Below are positions 55,213-61,821 of a stretch of DNA of 64,000 nucleotides, in pieces. The notes under the pieces are model-generated. The model saw only the letters and a program-made list of their open reading frames with translations, was not told where the DNA came from and did no database searches. Source of the DNA: an uncultured Lachnospiraceae bacterium (GTDB lineage: Bacteria; Bacillota; Clostridia; Lachnospirales; Lachnospiraceae); contig CAJUJP010000012.1 of the NCBI GenBank assembly GCA_910586615.1, positions 18,328 through 82,327 on the forward strand, read 5' to 3'. The position numbers and the translations under genes are program-made. Within the stretch, counting starts at the first letter, position 1. Every line of letters begins with the position of its first letter.

Positions 55213-55241
55213 TTGACATATAGGTAACTTGTTGCTACAAT
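55213..55241 (+). promoter_or_regulatory. promoter of the first MarR gene
   Basis: TTGACA (55213-55218) and TACAAT (55236-55241) are separated by 17 bases, 35 bases before the start codon. The rest of the gap 54889-55212 shows no clear feature. Confidence 0.75.
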
Positions 55242-55258
55242 TAAAAACGTAACAAGTT
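55226..55258 (+). promoter_or_regulatory. candidate MarR operator, inverted repeat around the -10 box
   Basis: AACTTGTT (55226-55233) and AACAAGTT (55251-55258) are exact inverted copies flanking the -10 box; the match extends outward with GG/CC and two mismatches. Position suggests autoregulation by the MarR protein. Confidence 0.55.
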
Positions 55259-55275
55259 GCCAATGAGGAGGCTAT

Positions 55276-55842
55276 ATGAATTTAGATGATTTGACTAAAA
55301 AATTTTCAAATTCTACGGAGAATCAAAGAAAGGCTATTTTCAGTACATTATTTATTGCCGGAAATAAGCTGCAAACGCTTTTTGATAACCATATTCCAGA
55401 GGTATCGTTAAAGCAATTTATGCTATTGTCAATAGTCAGACAGTCAAAGGAGCAGCTTACATTTACCCAATTAGGAAATTTGTTAGGCTGTTCAAGACAA
55501 AATATCAAAAAGTTAGCTGATGTTTTGATGAAAAAAGGATTTATTACCATTCAGCAAAGCCCGCATGATACAAGAGCTATGTGCATCTGCCCCACAGAAA
55601 AGGTAAATGACTTTTATACAAATGACTTTTCGAAATACCAAGAGGAATTGAAATATCTTTTTGAAGTTTATACGGACGAAGAAATTGAAACTCTTTTTAC
55701 CCTTTTATCAAAACTGTATGCTGGAATAGAAAATTTGGAAAAGAGGGCTGCGGATGGGCTGGGGAGTACGGCAGAAGGTATAGTCAATGATGTAGTGCAG
55801 GAACAGTCATTACATAAGACGCAGTATCTGGAGCTGCGGTAA
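55276..55842 (+). CDS. MarR-family transcriptional regulator
   Basis: The 188-residue protein has a winged helix (about residues 35-105): SLKQFMLLSIV, FTQLGNLLGCSRQNIKKLADVLMKKGFI and a wing with SPHDTRAMCICPTEK. A helical C-terminus of about 80 residues supports dimerisation and is longer than in compact MarR proteins. GAGGAGG precedes ATG 55276. The next gene is a flavodoxin-like protein 65 bases later, so the pair probably forms a redox- or ligand-responsive unit. Codon choice is AT-rich, unlike the glycan genes. Confidence 0.85.
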   Translation: MNLDDLTKKFSNSTENQRKAIFSTLFIAGNKLQTLFDNHIPEVSLKQFMLLSIVRQSKEQLTFTQLGNLLGCSRQNIKKLADVLMKKGFITIQQSPHDTRAMCICPTEKVNDFYTNDFSKYQEELKYLFEVYTDEEIETLFTLLSKLYAGIENLEKRAADGLGSTAEGIVNDVVQEQSLHKTQYLELR

Positions 55843-55907
55843 GCGGTAAATGTATCTTAAAAGCTGTCGAAAACGCAATAGAAAATTAGAGAGGGAGATT
55901 TAAGCAG

Positions 55908-56429
55908 ATGAAAACAATCGTAATTTATAATTCACAAACAGGTTTTACAAAGCGTTATGCTGAATGGATCGCGGAAGCAACGGGGGCTGATTGCCTTGAA
56001 TTATCAGCCGTAAAAAAGAAAGATCTGGCTGCATATGAAGCAATTATTTTTGGAGGCTGGGCTTGTGCGGGTGGTATTAGTAAAATCAGTTGGTTTAAGG
56101 GAAATATGGATAAATGGGCAGACAAGAAGCTGATTGTATTTTGTGTTGGAGCAAGCCCGATAGAGAATCCGGAAATTGACATAGCTCTAAAACGGAATTT
56201 CAACGAGTCGGAACAGAAAAAAGTCAGGACCTTTTACTGTCCGGGTGGGCTCAATTATGAAAAAATGTCTACACCGTCTAAACTGATGATGAAAATGTTT
56301 GTAAAAACACTTAAAGCAAAAAAAGATAAGACAGAAGATGAAAAAATAATGGTAAAAATGATTTCTTCATCTTATGACATTTCAGACAAAAAGTATATTG
56401 AACCGATTTTGCAATATCTGAAAAAATAG
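55908..56429 (+). CDS. flavodoxin-domain protein
   Basis: The 173-residue protein begins with the FMN phosphate-binding loop IVIYNSQTGFTKRYAEWIAE, followed by FGGWACAGGI and VFCVGASP in the positions of the flavin-contact loops. A Lys-rich C-terminal region (130-150) may contact a partner. Such flavodoxin-like proteins resemble HemG/FldA-type oxidoreductases; the exact reaction is unknown. It follows the MarR gene with a GAGGGAG ribosome site and is probably controlled by it. Confidence 0.82.
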   Translation: MKTIVIYNSQTGFTKRYAEWIAEATGADCLELSAVKKKDLAAYEAIIFGGWACAGGISKISWFKGNMDKWADKKLIVFCVGASPIENPEIDIALKRNFNESEQKKVRTFYCPGGLNYEKMSTPSKLMMKMFVKTLKAKKDKTEDEKIMVKMISSSYDISDKKYIEPILQYLKK

Positions 56430-56486
56430 CTTTTTTGTTTGGTCTGAAAAAGGGAATCCCTCTCATTTCTATCTATGGAATGCAAG

Positions 56487-56541
56487 TGAGTTGACTTTAT
56501 CAACACATAGAGTTATAATATGAGTTGATAAAGTCAACTCA
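56487..56541 (+). promoter_or_regulatory. promoter with paired perfect MarR operators
   Basis: TTGACT (56491-56496) and TATAAT (56514-56519) have a 17-base spacer. TGAGTTGACTTTATCAAC (56487-56504) and its exact inverted copy (56524-56541) flank the -10 box, and each arm holds its own GTTGA-N5-TCAAC dyad. Two repressor dimers could cover the -35 box and the start point. Confidence 0.8.
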
Positions 56542-56557
56542 TTTAGGAGGTAATACG

Positions 56558-56995
56558 TTGAATGAAGATTTGATTAAAAAAATACGACAGTTTAACCGAT
56601 ACTACACTGTTTGGTTAGATGTTATGGGCAAAGGCTATTTAGGGACAAGTTTTTCATGGCCTGAATCGAGAGTGTTATTTGAAATATATACTAATCAGGG
56701 GATCAATGCCACTGAATTATGTGAGCACCTAAATATGGACAAAAGCTATGTAAGTAGAATCCTTGCAAAACTTGAAAATAAAAGATTAATAACGAGGCAG
56801 CTTGTTTCGGGGAGCAAGGGAATTAAAAAGTTATATTTAACAAACGCAGGAAGCGAAGAAGCCAAAAAAATAGATTGGAATGGCGATAAACAAATTTATG
56901 AAAAACTAAAAAATATGGATAAAGAAGATTGTGACAGGCTATGTGAAGCAATGGTACTGATTGAACATATATTGCGTAAAAATGACGAAAAATAA
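56558..56995 (+). CDS. MarR-family transcriptional regulator
   Basis: TTG 56558 is the likely start, seven bases after GGAGG; the frame extends upstream into the operator, which cannot be coding. The 145-residue protein has a compact MarR fold: SWPESRVLFEIYTNQGINATELCEHLNMDKSYVSRILAKLENKRLI, a wing with SGSKGIKKLYLT, and helical ends. It should bind the two dyads just upstream and control itself and the GNAT gene that follows two bases later. Confidence 0.88.
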   Translation: MNEDLIKKIRQFNRYYTVWLDVMGKGYLGTSFSWPESRVLFEIYTNQGINATELCEHLNMDKSYVSRILAKLENKRLITRQLVSGSKGIKKLYLTNAGSEEAKKIDWNGDKQIYEKLKNMDKEDCDRLCEAMVLIEHILRKNDEK

Positions 56996-57018
56996 ATTTG
57001 ATTTTAGGAGGAACTGTT

Positions 57019-57501
57019 TTGAATATCGAAATTGTTTTAGCCTATATGCATACACAAGAAATAAATACTCTATTTTCAGAATATACAAACATGTTAATAA
57101 CTAATGACAGTTCATTTCAAAATTATCTTGATATTCAGCGCTATGAAGAAGAAATAAATCATTTAGAAAAAAAATATGGTATGCCATTTGGAAGATTGTA
57201 TCTGGCTTATTGTAATGGGGAAGTCGCAGGTTGTATTGGATTGAAAAATATAGATAAAAAGAATTGTGAAATGAAACGCCTTTATGTAAGACCACAATTT
57301 AGAGGAAAAAATATTGGTAAATTACTTGTACAAAAAATCATAACCGACGCAAAAGAAATTGGTTATTCCTATATGTTGTTAGATACGCTCCCCTTTTTAG
57401 AAGAGGCAATTCATATATATAAGCAATTTGGATTTTACACCGTAGATTGTTACAACAATAGTCCCATGAGTACATCAATATATATGAGATTGGATTTGTG
57501 A
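57019..57501 (+). CDS. GNAT-family N-acetyltransferase
   Basis: TTG 57019 follows GGAGG by seven bases. The 160-residue protein has GNAT motif A, with CEMKRLYVRPQFRGKNIGKLLVQKII (Arg/Gln-x-x-Gly-x-Gly/Ala variant RGKNIG), and motif B LLDTLPFLEEAIHIYKQFGFY. It acetylates an amine of unknown identity. Cotranscription with a MarR regulator suggests response to a small molecule such as an antibiotic or aromatic compound, which is inference. Confidence 0.87.
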   Translation: MNIEIVLAYMHTQEINTLFSEYTNMLITNDSSFQNYLDIQRYEEEINHLEKKYGMPFGRLYLAYCNGEVAGCIGLKNIDKKNCEMKRLYVRPQFRGKNIGKLLVQKIITDAKEIGYSYMLLDTLPFLEEAIHIYKQFGFYTVDCYNNSPMSTSIYMRLDL

Positions 57502-57782
57502 TTTTTATTCTATTTTTGCAAATAATATAATGATAGCTTTAATTTGATTGTTCAATAATCAAAAAACAGACAGATTGCGCTCGTCATTAATAGCTCAGTT
57601 TGGCTTTGATAGATAATCAAGTAGCAACAGCATAAAGTAATGTTGTTTCTTCGGGTTAAAAAGTAACTGTAAATCATGCAGTGTCCCATGCGGGAGAAAG
57701 GGGAATCATCTATATCTTGCACAGAAGCATTAGAACCGCAAAAAGAAAAAGTTCAACTTATTTGAGGCTGCGAAACAAAAAT

Positions 57783-57811
57783 AGAGAATACCCGTATTTT
57801 GGGCATTCTTT
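57783..57811 (+). terminator. weak terminator-like hairpin after the GNAT gene
   Basis: AGAGAAT-CCC pairs with GGG-ATTCTTT around GTATTTT with one mismatch and one G-T pair. It lies 280 bases past the GNAT stop; the sequence between shows no gene. Confidence 0.35.
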
Positions 57812-57822
57812 GAAAAATGACA

Positions 57823-57865
57823 TAGCGGTTATAAAGCAATATATTTTATTGCATTATAACCGCTA
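57823..57865. repeat. long near-perfect hairpin
   Basis: TAGCGGTTATAA (57823-57834) pairs exactly with TTATAACCGCTA (57854-57865). Inside, GCAATA pairs with TATTGC around TATTT, with one A-A mismatch between the stems. There is no T-run, so it may be a protein site or RNA element. Confidence 0.6.
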
Positions 57866-57877
57866 AATGAAAACTAC

Positions 57878-58015
57878 CGCTTATCCGAGTCCGCGAAGCG
57901 GATCTCGCAAAGTTATTTGCGAAGCAAATTACTTTTGGTATAGGAAATTCTTCGCTTATCCGAGTCCGCGAAGCGGATCTCGCAAAGTTAATTTGCGAAG
58001 CAAATTAACTTTTTT
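57878..58015. repeat. 75-bp period duplication of GAA-triloop palindromes with terminator
   Basis: Two copies (57878-57936 and 57953-58015) of a segment starting CGCTTATCCGAGTCCGCGAA. Each has two GAA-loop hairpins: TCCGC-GAA-GCGGA and a second built on ATTTGC-GAA-GCAAAT. In the second copy the latter extends to a 13-bp perfect stem (57984-58012) followed by a T-run, a good plus-strand terminator that also abuts the stop of the minus-strand gene at 58015. Confidence 0.8.
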
Positions 58016-59241
58016 TACATGACAGTATCAATAGAAGATCCGACACCCGCTGCAGTATAGCTGCCGTGGCTGGTGTAAGTCTGGCTATTCAGGGAATCGC
58101 CCTGTGTAGCGTAGCGGTAAATCTGGTTGATCCGGTCTGTCATCTTCTCGGCAAAAGAATATGCTCCTGTAAACAGATTCTTCACATTGCTCATATCAGA
58201 GTCCTTGAACTTCTCCTCGTCAATGGAAAGAGTCTTGTCGGATTTAACCGTGATGCCCATTTTAGCAAAAGCGCTCTTGTTGCTGTTGACCAGATCCTTT
58301 AAGTAATCGGTCTGCTTAATCACATTGGAGTTCTCGCTTTCCGAGGACTTTTTGATCAATGCGTTGTAATCGTCGATCAGAGTGGAAAATACGTTGTATA
58401 CGCCGCTCTTATTGTCGTTTCCGATGGAGATAGTTCCCATTTTCTCTACAGACTTGTAAAGCGCGCTGGCCAGCTTCGCTGATGCAGCATCCTTTGCAGT
58501 CTTGGAAGTTCCCACATTGGAGGAGGTTCCATCCGTCTTATCGCTGGAAGAAGTGCTGCCCGTAGTGCCGGCGTATTTTGCCTTTGCGGAAGTTACTTCT
58601 TCGCCTTCGCCTGCCTTACGGTAAATTGTGCTTGCCCTGTCGGCCGCTTTGTCTGCAAAAGAACCGATGCCCTTGAACAAAGTAGTCAGTGTGGGAACAT
58701 TGGTTGCACCGGTCTTCTCGTTTACCTTCTTAAAGGTATCCTCGTCGATCGATAAAGTACGATCCGAGTTCATTGTTATACCGATTTTGGAAAATAATTT
58801 GTAATTCTGGTAGGTGTAATCATTCAGAGCGTCTGCCTGTGCTTTTACATCACTGTTTTTGCTCTTGGAGGCATTTGTCATCATGGAATTGTAATCTTTG
58901 ACAAATGCTTTTACCTTGTCATACAATTCGTCAATGTTGTCAGCGCTGTAATCAAGAGCGTTCATACCTGTTGCGGTCTCATAAAATTTTCTTGCCGCGC
59001 TGGCGGATGCTGCATCTGTCTCCTTCTTCTTGGAGCTACCCTTGGAAGAATCGGATTCATCCTCTTCTTTCACCTTGGAATAATAGGACTTCATCATCTT
59101 GCCGTAGCTGCCGTTTTTGATGGAAGCGTAATCTGTCAGCAAAGAAGAACCGCCTACATCGCCGCCGGAAGCGGAACCGCCCAGCAGAGCAGAATATGTG
59201 TCCGAAATACCTGAGTTTAAACCACCTAAACTAATACCCAT
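58015..59241 (-). CDS. FliD-like two-repeat protein of unknown function
   Basis: The 408-residue protein has no signal peptide. Residues about 107-213 and 285-390 are two copies of one module: FVKDYNSMM / LIDDYNALI, then KIGITMNSDRTLSIDEDTFK / KMGITVKSDKTLSIDEEKFK, then SFADKAADRASTIYR / SFAEKMTDRINQIYR. This module resembles the C-terminal part of flagellar hook-associated protein FliD, but the FliD cap domains and other flagellar genes are absent. Low-complexity Ser/Lys and Ser/Thr linkers precede each repeat. A secreted or structural role is possible. GGAGGG precedes ATG 59241. Confidence 0.75.
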   Translation of the reverse strand: MGISLGGLNSGISDTYSALLGGSASGGDVGGSSLLTDYASIKNGSYGKMMKSYYSKVKEEDESDSSKGSSKKKETDAASASAARKFYETATGMNALDYSADNIDELYDKVKAFVKDYNSMMTNASKSKNSDVKAQADALNDYTYQNYKLFSKIGITMNSDRTLSIDEDTFKKVNEKTGATNVPTLTTLFKGIGSFADKAADRASTIYRKAGEGEEVTSAKAKYAGTTGSTSSSDKTDGTSSNVGTSKTAKDAASAKLASALYKSVEKMGTISIGNDNKSGVYNVFSTLIDDYNALIKKSSESENSNVIKQTDYLKDLVNSNKSAFAKMGITVKSDKTLSIDEEKFKDSDMSNVKNLFTGAYSFAEKMTDRINQIYRYATQGDSLNSQTYTSHGSYTAAGVGSSIDTVM

Positions 59242-59573
59242 CTGTTATCCCTCCATGTTGTAAAATAGCGACTTCCCTGTCTTGTGTATTGTGTCAGTAT
59301 GCCGCTTTGTGCCGTTTGTTTCTGTCGACAGCGGGTCAAACAGACCGTAATGATACGGATATTCGACGGCTGCCGCGAAGACCAAATACCTTGCTGCCTG
59401 CAGTAAAGCATTTGATGATCGGCTCAGAGACATAGTTATTCTTACATATATTATCTCGGCATTTATGGCGATTTGTAAAGAGGAAAATCCCATATTTTTG
59501 AAATATTTATGACAAATTTTCTGACTTTCACAACATACAGCGGGTGAACAGATGCCTTCTCAAAAAACACAGG
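59242..59573. other. gap without recognised genes
   Basis: This 332-base gap lies between the two minus-strand genes. I see the ribosome site of the FliD-like gene at its left end but no convincing promoter, terminator or small gene; short open frames on the minus strand lack ribosome sites. Confidence 0.5.
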
Positions 59574-60626
59574 CTATTCGTCCAGTTTCAGATCATTTTC
59601 TCCGATCCACCCAAGCCTGCGCAGGAAGTTCCCTACAAGCAGTGAGATGACGGCGGGCAGGATAAAGCTTACCAGAATCAGGCCGATCCAGTCCATGGCC
59701 GTGACGGAAAGTTTTGTTCCGGCAGCCACGTCATTGAGCCATCCGGTGTAAACGCCGATTTGGCCTACCAGACCACATGTGCCCATACCGGAAGAAACCG
59801 GGGTGCCGTTCATCTGCAGCCGGAATATGCAGGTTGCGACAGGACCGGTAATGGCGGAAGCAACAATCGGCGGAATCCAGATTTTGGGATTTTTCACGAT
59901 ATTGCCCATCTGCAGCATGGAAGTCCCCAGGCCTTGTGAGATCAGTCCGCCCCATTTATTTTCCTTAAAACTCATAACTGCAAAGCCTACCATGTTGGCA
60001 CAGCATCCCGCAACCGCAGCCCCGCCGGCTAGTCCCGTAAGAGACAGAGCGGCACAGATGGCGGCGGAGGAGATGGGCAGTGTAAGCGCGATACCCACCA
60101 GAACGGAGACGATGATTCCCATTAAAAAAGGCTGAAGATCGGTAGCCCACATGATCAGCCTGCCCAGAGAGCTTGCGGCGGCGCCGATGCCGGGAGCCAG
60201 CAGTGTGGATAACGCCACACCTGTGAATATGGTGACAAAAGGGGTGACAAGAATATCTATTTTGGTTTCTTTGGAAACAAGCTTACCGCATTCGGCGGCC
60301 AGAATCGCGATGATCAGGACAGCCAGCGGACCGCCCGCCCCGCCAAGTTCGTTGGCAGCGCCGCCCACAGCTACCAGAGAAAAAAGGACCAGCGGCGGTG
60401 CCTGTAGTGCAAACCCGATGGAAATTGCCATGGCAGGTCCGGCTACTGCAGTGGCGTAGGTGCCGATGGTCACCAGATATTCAATGCCGGTCTGCTGTCC
60501 CAGCGTCTTGATGATGGTGCCGATCAGCAGCGAGCAGAACAGTCCCTGGGCCATAGCGCCCAGACAGTCTACACCGTATCTTTTAAAGGAAAAGATAATG
60601 TTTTTACGTTTCAGAAATTCTTTCAT
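59574..60626 (-). CDS. PTS EIIC-like membrane transporter (PTS_EIIC_2 type)
   Basis: ATG 60626 (minus strand) has GGAGG five bases upstream. The 350-residue protein is almost wholly hydrophobic, with about ten membrane segments and many Gly/Ala-rich turns (VGGAANELGGAGGPL, PGIGAAASSLGRL, MGTCGLVGQIGVYTG). I recognise it from memory as the small-substrate PTS_EIIC_2 group. No EIIA or EIIB domain is fused or encoded nearby, so coupling to the phosphotransferase chain is uncertain. Substrate unknown. A candidate promoter lies about 85 bases upstream. Confidence 0.82.
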   Translation of the reverse strand: MKEFLKRKNIIFSFKRYGVDCLGAMAQGLFCSLLIGTIIKTLGQQTGIEYLVTIGTYATAVAGPAMAISIGFALQAPPLVLFSLVAVGGAANELGGAGGPLAVLIIAILAAECGKLVSKETKIDILVTPFVTIFTGVALSTLLAPGIGAAASSLGRLIMWATDLQPFLMGIIVSVLVGIALTLPISSAAICAALSLTGLAGGAAVAGCCANMVGFAVMSFKENKWGGLISQGLGTSMLQMGNIVKNPKIWIPPIVASAITGPVATCIFRLQMNGTPVSSGMGTCGLVGQIGVYTGWLNDVAAGTKLSVTAMDWIGLILVSFILPAVISLLVGNFLRRLGWIGENDLKLDE

Positions 60627-60709
60627 AATATCCTCCGTTTTTGTCAGTTTGCAGTCTGCGTCAGAGCCGGGCCTTGAATGCAATAAACTGCTCTGACATG
60701 CGGGACTGG

Positions 60710-60738
60710 TGTATACAAGATTACAAAATTACTGTAAA
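60710..60738 (-). promoter_or_regulatory. candidate promoter of the EIIC gene
   Basis: On the minus strand TTTACA (60738-60733), 17 bases, then TATACA (60715-60710). Confidence 0.4.
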
Positions 60739-60818
60739 GTCTACTGTCTTGTCATATGCGTCAACCCATATTGTAAACAAACGGGCGGGAATGTCAAGTG
60801 AATTTGCAATGATTTTCA

Positions 60819-61008
60819 AAAATGCTGTAACAGTTCAGCCATGCAACAATTCACAGATCGCGCGTGGGTGCTTGCATACAAAGCGCAATCTGCGAATTGT
60901 TACATGAGCGGAGCGTCCTCTCATGAAATAAAAGATGAGCCGCAAAGCGGCGCCGGATGCGAAGCAGACGCTTTTATGAATGTGAGGGCTGAACTGTTAC
61001 AAAATGCT
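60819..61008. mobile_element. MITE-like element with 14-bp inverted ends and 8-bp target duplication
   Basis: GTAACAGTTCAGCC (60827-60840) and GGCTGAACTGTTAC (60987-61000) are exact inverted repeats bounding 174 bases. Directly outside both ends is the same 8-mer, AAAATGCT (60819-60826 and 61001-61008), as expected of a target duplication. There is no transposase. The GTAA tip and 8-bp duplication fit what I know of IS66-family ends. Inside are an 18-bp imperfect stem (60846-60863 with 60883-60900) and GCCGC-AAA-GCGGC (60939-60951). Confidence 0.8.
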
Positions 61009-61035
61009 TTTAAAAAGCAACTAGAGTGTAAGGGA

Positions 61036-61064
61036 TTTACATGGTAAAAAAAATCAGCTATACT
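61036..61064 (+). promoter_or_regulatory. promoter of the small membrane protein gene
   Basis: TTTACA (61036-61041) and TATACT (61059-61064) with a 17-base spacer, starting 28 bases after the MITE-like element. The leader to the start codon at 61240 is about 170 bases. Confidence 0.6.
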
Positions 61065-61239
61065 TAACGATAGTTAACGACATTAAAAAGGCCGCTGTTT
61101 ATCAGTTTCTGATCGTGTGGATATTCAGGCATGGACTGTAGCATGTATCCTGCATGACGGAGGAACTATGCAGACAGCGGGTCTGGCCGGCTGTACATCG
61201 GCAGGAAATGACATAAGGCATAAGGACACGGAGGTAGCA

Positions 61240-61725
61240 ATGAAAAAGGCAAAAAACGAATTATTACAGTTTCTGGCCGGGCTGGCAATGCTCATAGCCG
61301 GTTTGTTTATTTTTTCGCAGAAGGTCATGGTGACTTCGGCATTTTTCGGACATGGACTCAGCATCGGGGGATGGCATCTGAACAACGGGCTGATCATGGT
61401 GCCGTTTATTGCAGGCGTGGTGTGGATGTTTGCATCGGAAGGAAGCTTTCCTTCCAAACTGTTTACCGGGGCAGGCGTACTGATCGTTGTGGTAGCGGTC
61501 ATTATGACCACGAATATTTCCCTTGTGCGGATTACACTGTATGAGTGGGTGGTGATTCTGGTGCTTATTTTCGGAGGCGCCGGACTGCTGGCCAGAATCC
61601 TTTTTGCGGCAAGGCCCCAATCTGAAGCAAAACGACACGATACGGACAGGCGGCAGATCGAGGAGACCAGCGCCAGAGTCAATGCTATCGAGGAAGAGCT
61701 GGAACGTATGAAGAGAGACAAATAA
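61240..61725 (+). CDS. small four-helix membrane protein with C-terminal coiled coil
   Basis: ATG 61240 follows GGAGG by five bases; a longer frame from 61117 has no ribosome site. The 161-residue protein has four hydrophobic segments (about 8-25, 47-62, 73-92 and 99-118) and a charged helical tail (125-161) that looks like a short coiled coil. No family is recognised. It lies 97 bases before the deacetylase gene and could share its transcript, subject to the hairpin between them. Confidence 0.7.
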   Translation: MKKAKNELLQFLAGLAMLIAGLFIFSQKVMVTSAFFGHGLSIGGWHLNNGLIMVPFIAGVVWMFASEGSFPSKLFTGAGVLIVVVAVIMTTNISLVRITLYEWVVILVLIFGGAGLLARILFAARPQSEAKRHDTDRRQIEETSARVNAIEEELERMKRDK

Positions 61726-61773
61726 GATTTCAAGGTAGACAGCCTTGCCCGTCTGGTTCATTACATATAAAAT

Positions 61774-61820
61774 ATAATGCCCTGCATATACTTTAGTAAT
61801 AACAGTATGCAGGGTATTAT
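61774..61820 (+). promoter_or_regulatory. hairpin that encloses the ribosome site of the deacetylase gene
   Basis: ATAATGCCCTGCATA (61774-61788) pairs with TATGCAGGGTATTAT (61806-61820) with one G-T pair. The only candidate ribosome site, AGGG at 61811-61814, lies within the stem and the ATG at 61822 follows directly. It could limit translation, or act as a terminator of the upstream gene. Confidence 0.6.
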
Positions 61821-61821
61821 T

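Noticed and set aside
57681..57866. 61-codon plus-strand frame before the duplicated hairpins
   Set aside because: It has no convincing ribosome site and runs through two hairpins that better explain the sequence.
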